A stretch of 64,000 nt of DNA from Maylandia zebra (lineage: Eukaryota > Chordata > Actinopteri > Cichliformes > Cichlidae), in NCBI RefSeq assembly GCF_041146795.1, contig NC_135172.1, positions 16,317,123 through 16,381,122 of the forward strand, in the 5' to 3' direction. The notes below the pieces were generated by a model. It was not told where the DNA came from. It saw nothing but the letters and a program-made list of their open reading frames with translations, and did not search any database. The position numbers and the translations under genes were made by a program. Shown here piece after piece: positions 25,528-37,700 of the stretch. The stretch's first letter is position 1, and each line of letters begins with the position of its first letter.

Positions 25528-25639
25528 CTGCACAGAGAACCAGTGTTGTGTTATTTTCTAATTTTTCAAAATAAAACTCACGTTTAAAAAAAAACTAATA
25601 AACACAACTTTTTGCAAACATTACTCTAACAGGTGTAAG

Positions 25640-26335
25640 TTGCGCTCGTGTTGTGGACTATTTTCAGCTGTGGATGAATACGATTTTACTGGCTGTTGAC
25701 CTCTGACTCCAGAAGGATGGTTTGTGTGGGATTAGGCATACAGCAGTGTCCATGTACATAATGGAGAAGCAGGTTTCAGAGAGACTGCCAGTAAAATGAT
25801 CAGAAGTAAAATAAGTAAAAGGGCTTGACTTAATTAATGAGGTGGGAGGAGTGATCCAAATATTGATAGTATCGATACCAACACTGATACTGGCATCAGA
25901 TTGATACTGCCGCAACAGGATTTGATATTTTGTTTCTATTCTCTCTTTTTTAAAAAAAGAAAATATATGCTTCAAACATGCGCTATGAAAAATGTCTCAA
26001 CCTTTGTGTTGACTGTCGCATCTATTTTATTTATAGCCTAGAGCAAATTTCAGCACGTTTACATTCCAGGTCTTCAAAATACATAAAAAGCTTAAAGTTG
26101 TGTTAACGCGTTATTGTGGAAAGTTCAAAATCAGTGATTTGGTGATCATTAAAACGTGTGGAGAATTTGGCAAATCTGATTCAACTCTTACATTATGCCA
26201 CACTGCTCTGCCCTACACGAGCTGCCTTTATTGGTTAAAAGTATCGGTAATGGTATCGGCAATACTGGCCCTGTATTTACTTGGTATTGGATCGTACCAA
26301 AATTTGCAGTATGGGACAGCGCTAGTGGGAAAATA
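25640..26335 (-). repeat. hAT-like MITE, larger copy
   Basis: Contains GATAC/GTATC palindromic clusters at 25860-25930 and 26240-26300 and the core 'aaaaatgtctcaaccttt'. The core and both ends recur in opposite orientation at 35.34-35.73 kb. Confidence 0.55.
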
Positions 26336-27054
26336 TGACGCCACATTAAAATTGTGCTTTCCTCATTTTGTTAGGTTTATCCATTGTATTTGAATCCTGT
26401 TGACATGTAAAATGTTTATACTAGAGCAAGAATAAACTGATTCGTTTAGTGGAGACGGAAAGCACAAAGAAAAACAGTCACAGAGCGAATTTCTTAAAAG
26501 AAGAGCAGGTCATGAACTGTTTTCCATTTTTCTCTCTCTTGTTCCCAGAAAAAGGATCGAGTTACACCATTTAAATGTAAATAATCAGGGTAAAACGCGT
26601 TTTGTCTCTTTCTTAAGACACCTCAGGATATTTTAATATATTTAATGTTAGAAAACAGGTCTCGTGTTCTTATCTTATTTGTGCCCTGCCCCACCCTGCC
26701 CCAGGCCACATTACAGCAGCAAGACACAGCCAGAGAGTTCAATCATGGATCGGTTAAGCCCTCTCTACTGGAAGCTGTCTCCCTCCTCCTGCTCTTCATC
26801 TTTTTAATGGATCTAAGTAGGTCGGCTGCCGGTGCCGGTTTCCACCACCAGCATCCATCCTGCTGCGCTTCTCCACCAGCCAACCGGTCCATGAAAAGGC
26901 CTTCATCATTTAATTACAGGCAATGCTACAGCCCCATCACGGTCTTCCTCCCATTTTACAGCAGCTTCTGTCCTCCCTCTCATAAAGGAAGGACATAAAT
27001 GTACCTCGTCGTGAACGTGTGGTGACAGCGAGTGAATGACAAAGCCGCTCTTAC

Positions 27055-27400
27055 CGTCAGGCCTACCGGGGAGAGGACCGCTGTTCGAGTGTGTGCGCTG
27101 CCGGGTGCAGACCGGGCTTCAGCGGCGGCGAGGACCGTTCAGGGCCGGGAGTCGGTGGCGTTTCACCGGTAGATGAGTACGGAGTCGGTGGGGGGAGGAG
27201 GCTGTGTGAGTATATGCGTGTGTGTGTGTCGGCTCTCCGCGGCGTAAAGGCACTCCTCTGCGCTCCTCCCCGGTAAAGCTGGATGCTTGCGGGGGCGGAG
27301 AGAAAAAAAAAAAAAGCACCAGCGCCTGCTTTGACAGTCAAACGAGAGCCGGAGCAGACGCACCTGTATGGAAATCCGAGCACGCAATGAGCCTCAGCGC
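27055..27400 (-). promoter_or_regulatory. GC-rich island; probable non-coding first exon and promoter of gng13
   Basis: The only clearly CpG-rich block between gng13 and caskin1. On the minus strand it ends in a consensus donor (gacg|gtaaga, boundary at 27055/27054). The coding gng13 exon has a 3' splice site just before its ATG, so this is the best candidate for the upstream exon. A transcription start is not visible directly. Confidence 0.45.
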
Positions 27401-27839
27401 AGGCAGGGAAAACGCAAATGAGTCGCTCCGAAGGGAAAACACGCAGGGAGGTCATTTTCTATTCATGTGACCGGAGGCTATGCCTGTTTCTCCTCCGAGG
27501 CCCCCACAGAAAGTACCAGAACAGTACTTTGATTTTTTTCTTTACTCAGCTCTGGTACAGACCATCAAAAACACCTGACCTGTAATCTAAACACGTTTTC
27601 CTTCTCTCTAATGCTGCCATTGTTTTGACCACTAAACTTATTTTAACCTTCATCATGCGGATGGGTGCTTCATCTTTTCCCAGGACACTTTGACATCTGC
27701 ATGGATTGAACAGCAGATTCTTAATTAGTCACCCTGCTGTACCTCCCAGTGCACAGCTGTGCTTTTAAATATCCAAAGACTGTCTAGTTAGTATGACTAG
27801 ACTGCAGCTGTACCCACTTTGTTCTTTACTCTTAAGGTG

Positions 27840-27905
27840 GTGCACCTGTGGTATCAGTTTCTAAATCCTGCACCACCTAATAAAGTTTCATCTTATCTCA
27901 TTCTC
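27840..27905 (+). mobile_element. LINE 3' tail fragment
   Basis: Ends in 'taataaagtttcatcttatct', the same kind of ATCTT-terminated tail as the longer fragment at 40.9-41.5 kb. Confidence 0.4.
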
Positions 27906-28071
27906 GAATTCACAAACTCATGGTGGATGAATTTGGCCTAAATCTTCATTTTTGGCTTTAATCAGGCATCAGAATTTCAATAGAATGACACCACCACAGA
28001 GACCATTCAGAAAACGAGAGTTTAACTTTTATTTGGCAAATTTGAAAAAGTATTTTTAAATAACTGCATAA

Positions 28072-28120
28072 AACAACATCCTCCTGTCGCATAAAACAAC
28101 ATCCTCCTGTCCCATAAAAT
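28072..28120 (+). repeat. Two-copy 23-base tandem repeat
   Basis: 'aacaacatcctcctgtc' with 'gcataa' or 'ccataa' occurs twice in tandem within the last exon of the candidate non-coding transcript. Confidence 0.85.
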
Positions 28121-28449
28121 CATCTTTGCTGGGTTTGTCCTGTGAGCAGCTTCCCCATCTGGTGACGACATCTGAATACCACACCTGAAAGACACAAATA
28201 CACATTCATGTGAGTGACAGAAGGAGAAAAGCAAAACAAGCCATGAGCTGGAAGTTCACATACACGAGGTGTTGAGTTTTTCTCGTCACTGGCTCTCCCA
28301 CATGCATTGCATATAAACAGACTTACCGTAAAGAAACTAGATCACCATCTGTCATCCTGAGTCGGGCTGTAAACAAGAGGAGCAGCTCAGTTATTATTCA
28401 CATAAAGACATTCGTAGCATCACATGGTATTACAGGATTACTCCAGAAG

Positions 28450-28536
28450 CCTCAGAGAAAAGCTGGAATCAGGAGCTGAAGCTCAGCTCTCATAGTAGGT
28501 GTCAGAAAAGATTGTTTAGTTTGTCATCACAGGCTG
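28450..28536 (+). repeat. Direct duplication, unit A (partner 28734-28820)
   Basis: An 87-base block beginning 'cctcagagaaaagctggaat' recurs 284 bases later with a handful of substitutions. Each copy lies just upstream, on the minus strand, of an exon of the candidate spliced transcript, so the duplication may have included intron and splice-site sequence. Confidence 0.85.
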
Positions 28537-28733
28537 AAAATGTTCGAGTACCAGCATCTTATACAGACTCACCTGATCTCAGACCAGCATGAAAGCCCAT
28601 TTCTCAGGACCATGTGGCAAAATACAGCCTACTTCCAGTCACCTTCCTCTCACCTGGAAAACACAGTAGTTGTTTTTAAAGATGAAGGCAACGTGACAAT
28701 TCATCATAAAAACATTTATCATAAATAACTGAG

Positions 28734-28820
28734 CCTCAGAGAAAAGCTGGAATCAGGAGCTGGAGTTCAGCTCTCATAGTAGGTGTCAGAAAAGTTTATT
28801 TAGTTTGTCGTCACAGGCTG
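28734..28820 (+). repeat. Direct duplication, unit B (partner 28450-28536)
   Basis: Second copy of the 87-base block; it differs from unit A at a few positions (for example ctgaagctcag against ctggagttcag). Confidence 0.85.
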
Positions 28821-29006
28821 GAACCGGTTCGTTTGTTAAGAGAAGAAGAAAGAAGAAAAAAGGCTCACCGGCTGTTTTCTTCTTGCTCTGCTTTCATCTC
28901 CAGGTGATCACATTGTTCTCCGACTGCATTCAGCCAGCCTTCAGTCTGCTAAACAGCCCTGTGCATTCTCCAGCCTCTGCACTGTCATCCAATCCCACCG
29001 TGAAGG

Positions 29007-30438
29007 CTGAAAAACCAGACATAAACACAATGATCTTAATCATGAGCAGAAGGCACTTCATGCGCTTTGGAAATTGATTACTGGAGCCTCAAATGACTTG
29101 CAAATCTTGCTTTGTTGTAGTAAAACAGGCTGAAAGGCACATTTGTAAAGGTCGCACAGCAGAAGGAGCTTTTTATTTTAACAGAGACAAATCCAAACGC
29201 CCCCCCAAAACCCTTCAACCAACCGCTACGAGTGTGTACAACCGAGACGATGTGTGTAGTAATTCAGAAACTGCGTCATGAGTTTGTCCAGCAGTGTTGC
29301 TCAGACTTTGAGGGTACTCACTGTCTGCAACATGTAGCATAAACTGTATATAAAAGGACACAGTCAGTGACACTTTGACTTTATGACACCTCAAGCAAAA
29401 GATTTCTGGCATTACCATTATTATTAATAATAATAAATTTTTAAACCAGACACTCCCAAATTTCCCCTTGTGGGACAATTAAAGGATTATTCTATTCTTA
29501 TTCTTTGTAAATAGCACATCTGACTGTGAGACTCACAGGCCCATTATACTCGCCCTCATTTGCTAAAGTGTCGTCACATGCCACACTTTGGCATTGTGTC
29601 AGCTGGTTGGCACATCTCAATTTTTTTTAAGCCTCACATGAGAGCTACCGCCACTGTGTTGAAAATCTGAGTGTATGATCGTGTCACTGTTAATAATGAA
29701 ATAAAACCCTTCTCTGCTTCCAGTGTTGATGTCTACACCCACAATGTAGCAGTGGCAACATTGCAGTGTGTACTCATACCCTTGGTGTTGGTGTAAATGC
29801 TACAGAGCTGTGGCGACATCACCATTTGAGCACCACATAACCAATGCAGCAAGCATAAAGGGGCCCAAGCAGGTCCACTGTAAAGCATATCCTGCTTCAT
29901 CAGGTTTATTAGCAATGAAACAAATTATTCAGGAAAATGTTTGCTTCTTTCCTCTGACCTCAGTAATGTCATTTTTGCATAGATGTCTAGAAAGCTGTTT
30001 ACCCCCTGCTGACAATTAGGCAAAAGTGCAGCTCTAAGGCATTAATAACGTTCAGGCGCCAATGTTATGTCCATCTTTTATATACAGTCTATGACATGTA
30101 TCAGGCTAAACACACAGCTGACCATTCATACACAGAAAGAATGCATTAATTAAATGTGTAATGAGTGAATCAGGGAATCTTTTACTTTGCGCAGAATTGC
30201 TTAAAATATTTGTTGCAGAATTGAACAACAACTGGTTCCACAAAGACGTGAAAACCGTGACCCTTAAAGTAATTTTGAAGAATAGCTAAATGGATCCGTC
30301 ATTTAACTAAAGTGTTGCTTAATCCAGTGAATGCACTTTAAAAATCGGAGCACAAGTTCTACTTTATCGCCACATGGTTGCACGTGCTTGCGATGTAAGT
30401 CGCTGTACACTTCCTCCACGTGCAGACCCAGTACTCAC
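29007..30438. other. Intron 1 of the candidate non-coding transcript
   Basis: AT-rich sequence with a Rex-like LINE tail at about 29440-29505 ('tccccttgtgggacaattaa'). Nothing else recognised. Confidence 0.5.
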
Positions 30439-30834
30439 CTCGTTCACTCTTAACCGCCGTCCTTTGAAGTATTTAGCGAAGCAGACCAGATCGTTTCGGC
30501 CTTTTTTGCTTCCATGTTGTGTGTTTATAGTATATAGTCTTCAAAGGTCCATCGTCTGCTCGGGCTGAGAAGGAAAAGACCTGCATGCCCGCCTGAAGTC
30601 CCTCACATACCCTCTCAGGGTTAAAGCCCCTCCCCCGTGTCCTATCATTTCCGGGCTAACTGTTAGCTGCAGAGCTAGCTTAATTGTTTCTGCTGGGGGT
30701 GTCGTTTTTTTTTGTCCCTGTTTTTGTTTACTGGGTCTTCATTGATATGCGGGCATGAGAACAACGAGTTATTGTAAACTGTAATTAGAAACAAAGTTAA
30801 CGCTGTCGGCATATTTCAGATGCGCAAGGTCCAA

Positions 30835-30856
30835 GGCATCATGGGACTTGTAGTTC
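30835..30856 (-). promoter_or_regulatory. ZNF143/STAF-type promoter element
   Basis: The minus strand reads actacaagtcccatgatgcc, close to the ACTACAATTCCCAGnATGC site bound by ZNF143 with THAP11/HCFC1. It lies upstream of a GC-richer stretch with an Ets-like CCGGAA near 30648. Such sites mark housekeeping promoters, which supports a real transcription start near 30.65 kb. Confidence 0.6.
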
Positions 30857-31069
30857 ATCGTGGTCAATGAACCCTTTCAAGCCTGAACCATTATAACTGC
30901 CATAAAATCCTTTTCTGACTTTCTTTCTTTTTTTTTAAATTGAGTGTTTATTGAAACTTCTGACTTTTTACAATCATTTGCTACATCTGGCATTTTTCTT
31001 TTTTTGGTAATTTATTAGGAATTTCAGGCAGGAAATTAAGAAAATTCAAGTATCACTAGTTAATAGTTT

Positions 31070-31084
31070 GTAAAAAAAAAAAAA

Positions 31085-31115
<31 letters not shown>

Positions 31116-31116
31116 G
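31070..31116. repeat. A-tract, CT and AT microsatellites
   Basis: Consecutive (A)n, (CT)n and (AT)n runs in non-coding DNA. Confidence 0.8.
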
Positions 31117-31584
31117 ACCTTTAACTCCCAGCAGGCATGATGACATAACAGGACAATGTGGATAAACTCAAAAAGTGCAACCACAGATAAACCCAGCCTG
31201 CATGTCAGCATCCTTTAATCAGTTGGGCCCCTGTACCTGTGTGCACATATCACATGTAGAAAGCCATGTTAACAACAAACACCTGTCTGAAAGTGTAAAA
31301 TCTCACTGAGAATAATACTATTAATCATGTACTGGACTTTTCATTGGGTGAACAAAAGGTGTGGCTCCTCCTATGGTGCAGTGAAAAATCAGTGCTGCAC
31401 AGGAATGTGCCTGGAATTTGTTTTTACACGATTTGAAGGTTATAAAAACTGGCCTGTCACCTTATTTGTAGTTTTACCTGTCAACAGCAATATACCATAT
31501 GTAATTGTAGTTAACTGGCATAGCTAGATCTGCAGAATATAGAAACAATGTAGTAATAAGACTGGATATATAATATAATGTTGA

Positions 31585-32110
31585 CTGCAGACTCACTTTG
31601 TTAGGTGCACCTGTTTAACTGCTTATCAATGCTGATATCTAATCAATGACAGTGCAGCAACTCAGTGCATTAGGCATTTAGACATGGTTAAGATGACCTG
31701 CTGAAGTTCAAACTGAGCATTGGAACAGAGAAAAAAAGCTGATTAAAGTGACATGGCTGTTGGTGCCAGACAGACAGCAGATATTTCAGTAACTGCTCAT
31801 CTACTGGGATTTTCCCATACAGCCATTTCTAGAGGTTACAGAAAATGTTCTGAAAAAGAAAAAATATTCAGTGAGCAGCAGATCTCTGTGTAAAAATACC
31901 TTTTTGATGTCAGAGGTCAGAGTGTGTAATGAATGCTATGCAGAAGAGCATCTCTGAATGCACAACACCTCAAACGTGGAAGCAGATGGACAGCAGCAGC
32001 AGAAGACCTCACCGGTTGTCACTCCTATCAGCTAAGGAAAGGAAACTGAGGCTGCGATTCACCAAAACTGGTCAGGAACATTATGCAGGATGGGTCCATG
32101 AGTCCTCCAT
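31585..32110 (+). pseudogene. Tc1-like transposon, 5' half (copy 2)
   Basis: Starts near 'ttgttaggtgcacctgttta' and runs through the DNA-binding domain region: 'gctcatctactgggattttc', 'tttttgatgtcagaggtcag', 'aagagcatctctgaatgcac'. It stops before the catalytic domain. The longest frame, 1929 onward within 31.9-32.2 kb, is interrupted and shows no intact transposase. Confidence 0.75.
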
Positions 32111-32739
32111 TAGACACTTCATTTCCTTCATCCTGGTGTTTTCTTCTGCTGCAGGTTGTAGGTTTTTTTTGTTTTGTTTTTTTTGCAGTTTCTGCATATT
32201 CGAAACCTGTCACACACATCTCCGGTAATTTCAAGCACTGTACAGCTCATTTAAGTTATAGACTCTGATTGAAAAACAAAGGCCAGGGCAACATTTCCTT
32301 AATATTAGCTGGCAAACAATCACCAACATTTCTAATGGGGGTAATCAACCCCTGTGTCCCCACTGAAATCCCCACATATGGCAAAGGCATTTTCTTTTTT
32401 CCACATTGCTTAAATTTCTGTGTCACACGTCAGTGAGTAGAAATAGCCAAAATACACATTACCTGTTCAGTTATATTTTATCGCTGTACGCTCGGGTTTG
32501 GGTAGGTAATAAATCTTGTTCTGCAATTTATAACAGTATTTTGCCTGAAAATTCAATGCATTCGGTCTTAAAAATGGAGATAGATTCACTTAGGTTTCTG
32601 ATTCTTTTGGAGAGCATTCCAAAAGCAGCAAAATTATTACCAGAGGATTTTCCACTGACATGTTCTGCCATTGTGTGCGGGTGAAGTGACTCGGGCGTAA
32701 TCAGGCCTGCTGTAGAAGGCGAGATGCAAAAGAACAACT

Positions 32740-34634
32740 GCGAAAGAGTAGCATCCGGTTTATTTATTTTTTTTACATTTATTCTCATCACAGCTGTACA
32801 GGAATGCATCGTCACAGCAGAAACACAACCTAAACCCAACCAACATGGCACAACAGCCGTCACAACACATCCAGAACTCGACCAGAAGCTCACCTCAATG
32901 CCTACAGCCATTATCGTTATTGTTATTATTAATAGTATTCACATAGATCCATCTGTCTCTCAAATATATCATCTTTGTTTTCAAAGAGCATAAAAATACA
33001 AGTGGACTCTTCATTGGGGGATGAACACTGGTGGTTGATCCACTGTCTGGCTAACACTGGGGGGGTTTGAGGGGGGGGGGGGCTCTGAGTGGGCCACTAA
33101 AAACCAGGGATTCAAGGAGGAGCGGAGCCAACTTATTACAGCTTACGGGGGGACTTACATGGGCTGGTTTTAAATGGGGTAGACAAGCTGACTAATTTTA
33201 GAGGTCGTATATAGAAGCTATTCAGACATCACAGACACAAAAGGGCTTGTAAGGAACCCAAAAAACCCCCAATAAATATGTTAAAGTATGGAACAAAAAC
33301 CAAACAAACCAAAAAACTGAATATATGAAGAACACTACGAAGGCACAGAGAGATGTAGAGTTAACAAACCAGACACAGAGGGAGATTGTAAAAAAACAAA
33401 AAGTGGGGGAGACGAGATTCAAGGTGGGCCAATTAGAGGCAGTTTCACTAACCAACACTAGAGGGAGCCATAACAGCTCAAATACCCAGGTATACTATAA
33501 ACTCTATGTATGTATACTGGATGTACTATATAAAGCATTGAAATATAGGTTTATCTTTTATAAACACTGTTCACTGCAGCAGGACAAAGGGATATACCGC
33601 ATGAGTGTGCTTGTAAATATTTATATATATATATAATATATGTTCATGGGTGTGGTGTGTGTGTGTATGTGTGTGTGTGTGCAGATTAATTTTCAAGCAA
33701 ACCTCCGCAGCTGGAGTTAACCGCCAACAAAGCTGAAGACTAGCAAGATGTAATAAGTGTGTGCATGTGTGTGTGCGTGCGAGTGTCTCAAAACTCATGG
33801 ACACACATCTATATCATCTTTCTGATCATTACAACAACTACTGTACGAGAGGGAGGACACTGACGTGAGCATCAGCAGGGACTACACACGACGACGACAA
33901 CGGCAACGGCAGCAACAACAACAACAACATGAACAGAGACGACACACAGGGAGTCAGGAAGTCCGGCTAACCATAATCCTCCACTGGAACAGAAGAGAAA
34001 TAGAGGCTACGAGTTGACTGGAAAAATGCATCCTTTTGACGCTGCAGGAGCGAATCGGGCACAGAAAGCGGCCCGCCTCTCTCCCCGTGTGCTTTTATAA
34101 ATCTTCTTGGACGTCTCATCAGTATCTACCTTGTCTATCTATGTATCTAGCTATCTAGCTATCTCCCTGCCAGATGGATAGTGTGCTTATTTTGCAAGCA
34201 ATATGCTTATCTGCTGTCTCCCTGTCTGACTGAGTCAGCATGTCGGTCCAAGTCTGTAGAGATCAAAGGATGAGGAAAATGATTGTGCTTCTCATGGTTC
34301 ACACAGCCATCTGAGGCCGGGTGGCAGCGGAGGCGGCGGCGGTGACATGCTGAGCTGCAGAGGTCAGAGGTTGTGTGGGAGCGGCCTCCTTGCACCAGGA
34401 GGCGTACTAGAGCTACTGCACCAGACAAAGAGGACCCCCCCCCCCCCCCACTCCCCTCGTCAGTACTGTACAAGGCTACATGAGAAAGCGCTCACGCACG
34501 CATGAGGGGGCGCACGCTCGAACACACACTCTCTGCGCCGGCACTGAGCCTCGGGAGAGTTTTCTTACACCTACGCATGATGAGGGGGGAGGCGAGGGAA
34601 AGGGCTTGTAGGAAAATGAGATGCGTGCAGCAGA
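32740..34634 (-). other. Probable caskin1 3' UTR
   Basis: The stretch downstream of the caskin1 stop (34635) has no competing exon. It carries simple repeats: a C-run at 34436-34451, GATA-like CTAT units at 34130-34165, CAA/CAG-type triplets at 33890-33930, and TG repeats at 33650-33680. Minus-strand polyadenylation signals (tttattt clusters) occur at about 32758-32780. A 3' UTR near 1.9 kb is reasonable for a brain scaffold gene; the exact end is inferred. Confidence 0.4.
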
Positions 34635-34731
34635 TCAGTCCAGCATCGCATCCAGTTGGTCTGCCAAGTCGTCAAACATGCTGCCAATGTCGTCCAAGAT
34701 GGAGACTGTTGCTTTTTTTCCGGAGAGAGAG
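34635..34731 (-). CDS. caskin1: caskin1 last coding exon (conserved C-terminal helix)
   Basis: The exon follows cttccag and encodes the acidic amphipathic end conserved in Caskin1 and Caskin2 ([17 protein letters not shown]), stopping at TGA 34637-34635. It completes the phase-2 codon left by the 36982 exon, confirming the join. Confidence 0.95.
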
Positions 34732-37700
34732 CTGGAAGTTGGGCGAGAATAAAAGAAGGGTTCGGTTAGTGCTGAGGCATACAGCAAAGAATCAGAGATG
34801 GAAAGTGGAGGGATTTGAGAGGATGCAAATATCTAACACTGATCGCACATTAGCTACTTTGAATGACCTTCTGTGACCTAAGTTGTCACCGGTGATGACC
34901 TCTAACCCCAGGCAATAAGAATATGTATATTTTGTTTGTTTGTTTTTGTTCAAATTTTAAGTTCAAGATAAAGTTTTGGCAGTCAGGGAACAAAGAAATA
35001 GATCATAGCAAAAGTTTTTCACATTTCTTTCAAAATACAGGGTTAAGGTCTTATTTCCACATATAAGGACTTAGACCAGCTAACATTCCAGCTCCTGAGT
35101 ATAAATTCCGTGCGATGTTGGATTAAGTGGTTGTGCAAACTGTCTGCAGCATTTACCAGTGCTGCTTCTTGCATGCACCCTCACATAAAACCACGTGGAG
35201 ATATATCCAGAGGTGTGAATGTGTGTGAAGCAGATTACTTCCTGTTGCATGCTGCATGTCAGACAGTCCTGACCTAATTCTCCCAAAACTGTCCAAAGTT
35301 CATGTGTTTAAGCTTGTTCTGTGTTGTGCTTATTCACTTGTGAATACAGGGCCGGTATTACCGATACCAGCATCAACACTAATGCTTTCAATTATACATA
35401 ATACTTTTAACTTAGAGTAGTGTGTCATGATTCATGAGGTGAGTCATCATCAGTTTGCAAATTCTGAACACACTTTGCTGATCACTAATTTAACGATTTA
35501 AATGAGCTATAGGCTATAAATAAAACAGACCTGACAGTCAACACAAAAAGGTTGAGACATTTTTCAAAGTGCATGTCTGAGGAATATTTTTCATTTCCCC
35601 CAAAATAATTTATTTAACACAGTTCACTGAGCTACATACTTAACTTAGAGGATAGAAGCAAAGTATCTTACCCTGATAGTATTGATCCAATACCAATACC
35701 AGTGTCGGATCGATACTACTACGCCCACCTCTAGTTGAAGCAGCTAAAGATGCCAGAGGAGTCATTTGGATAGTTTCAGCTGGTAATATTTGATTTTTTT
35801 CCACCCAGCAAGTTTGTTTTCCTTCTAATTGTTTGTCTCCATGAATTCCAAAACCCATTTGGCTACTTAGCTATTCGATGCCCTGTTATATCTAACAGCA
35901 ACCTTCTAGCTTTGTTGTCCTGTCATTATTGATAGTGGTGCAGTCGGCAATTCTTGGATTCACGACGCCTCCCCGAGTGGACTCGCAGCGTGTAATCCCC
36001 TTGCACTGTTTTTGGTCTTCTTCCTGACAGCCTCACTGCTTTGCTGTTCACTTTCCTTACAGTGAATCACAGAGCTGTTTTTAAAACAAAGGGAATGTTT
36101 ACCACGGCCGCTGCTTTGCATTTAAATCATTGCGATCAAAACGCGGCACGGCTTTGTTTGTGAAGCAGCCGCAGGAAATGCAATTTCATCGTCCGTTTGC
36201 GTGCGCGACAAACATACCCATACGCACAAGCAAACCCTGGCTGGGTCCAGATTTTTGAATTCCTCCACTCCACTGAGTTGATCAACTGAGGGGGAATGAG
36301 TTGATGATATTAAACAAAAACAAATTTGGATCGCTGTTTTAAAGCAACTCATTGGATTAGAATAAAAGTGCTGCTTTATATCCTTCTCCTTCTTTGCCCT
36401 TTCAGCTGCACTGGAATAACTGCTGATAGCTAATGGGGAAAAACATATATCCCCTTCCTGTTTTGGTTTTCACAGGAGATCAAACAAAACTTCAAACCCA
36501 TAGATCAGGGCTGTCAAATGTAAGGTTTGACAATCTGAGCATCTTACCAGAAGATTTTCTGTTTTTTTACACATTTATCATGCAAAAAGCTGCTGAAGTT
36601 TCACTTCTTTTTCCTGTATCAAGATATGTCAGGGATTAAATATCTTTAACCTGGCAGAAAAGGGAGTTTCACTGGTTGGGCCCACTTAAGATCAATGGCT
36701 ACATCCATGTTTTGTACTGTCTATACTCAAACCAGGAGTGTGTGTATATTTCTCACAATCTTGAGCTTGATGTCAACACGAGCCTCGGGAGTCCTTTCTG
36801 TACAGCACTAGCACTTCCATTACACTGAAGCCTGTAATAAGCTGTCTCAATTTGCAGCTCTACACCGCGTCAAGTTATTTATGATCTAATCCCTTTGTCA
36901 TTAGGTTTGGTGCCAACATGCAGTCCCGATGAATATAAATCTCCTTTCAGTGGGAAAATGAGATTTGCTTCTAGTACTCACTCATTTTGTGTGTCCTCCT
37001 CTTTGATCTGATGCTCCACAGCCTCCAGAGCTGCAGCCAAAGAGGCGCTGGTCTCCTCCAGCCGATGCTGAACCTCTCCCTCCTGCTCTCCTTCCCCTGC
37101 TCGACTCTCCACACTGTCGCTCTTTGAGGACTTCCTCTCCAGCTCCTTCAAAGCCCCGTCCTCGGCTCTGCTTCTCTCCTCTTCCTGCTCTTTGTGCCTC
37201 CTGTGCTCTCGCTCTCTCCTCCTTTCCTCTTCATCTCGCCTCCTATCCTCTTCCTCCTCCACTTCCCGCAAGCCCAACAGGTCGATGGAGAGACCGGTGA
37301 TCGAGGAGCGTGGCGGTTTGACGGGGTGCGGTGAGGGAGTGGACGGACTCTGGGCTGGAGAAGGGGAAGTGAGAGGGAGCCCGGGTGAGAGGCAGGGAGC
37401 GGAGGGGGTGTCGGGGGCTGGAAGAGGGGCGGCAGAGAGCGGAGAGGAGGGTTTGGGGGCCGGGGTGGGGCTGGCTGCAGCCGGGCTGGTAGCGGCGGGG
37501 CTCGGGCTCATGGTTGCTGAAGCTACTATTGCTTTGCCAGGTTTAGGTGCTGTCGGAGGCCCACGCGGCTTCGGGGACACGGGGGGAGGGACACGCTTCG
37601 ACTCTGCTCAGAGAGAATCACAAAGAACGACGTCATTTTTCTCACATAGATGATATCTATTTCTCTGAAGAATCAAAACAAAGAGACTGCTGTTATCGAT

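Larger units (their letters stand above)
28010..30650 (-). ncRNA. Candidate spliced non-coding transcript (five exons)
   Basis: Consensus splice sites define, in order: exon 1 about 30650-30439 (donor gag|gtgagt), 29006-28869 (acceptor tggtttttcag, donor gtgagc), 28653-28573 (ttttccag, gtgagt), 28366-28327 (cctcttgtttacag, gtaagt), and 28184 to about 28010 with AATAAA at 28033-28028. Joined in this order I find no long ORF: exon 2 has a stop in all three frames, and the longest ATG frame in exon 1 is about 37 codons. Skipping the two small exons would let an ATG in exon 2 read about 50 codons into the last exon, so a small protein cannot be excluded. A ZNF143-type site sits about 190 bases upstream of exon 1. 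No family is recognised. Confidence 0.35.

Noticed and set aside
27091..27470. Open frames on both strands in the GC-rich island
   Set aside because: They are expected in GC-rich DNA with few stops; low complexity and no splice-consistent coding frame. Better explained as a non-coding first exon.
37192..37653. A 153-codon plus-strand frame (glycine/serine rich)
   Set aside because: It is the complement of the low-complexity proline-rich caskin1 exon; the minus-strand reading fits the family and splice sites.
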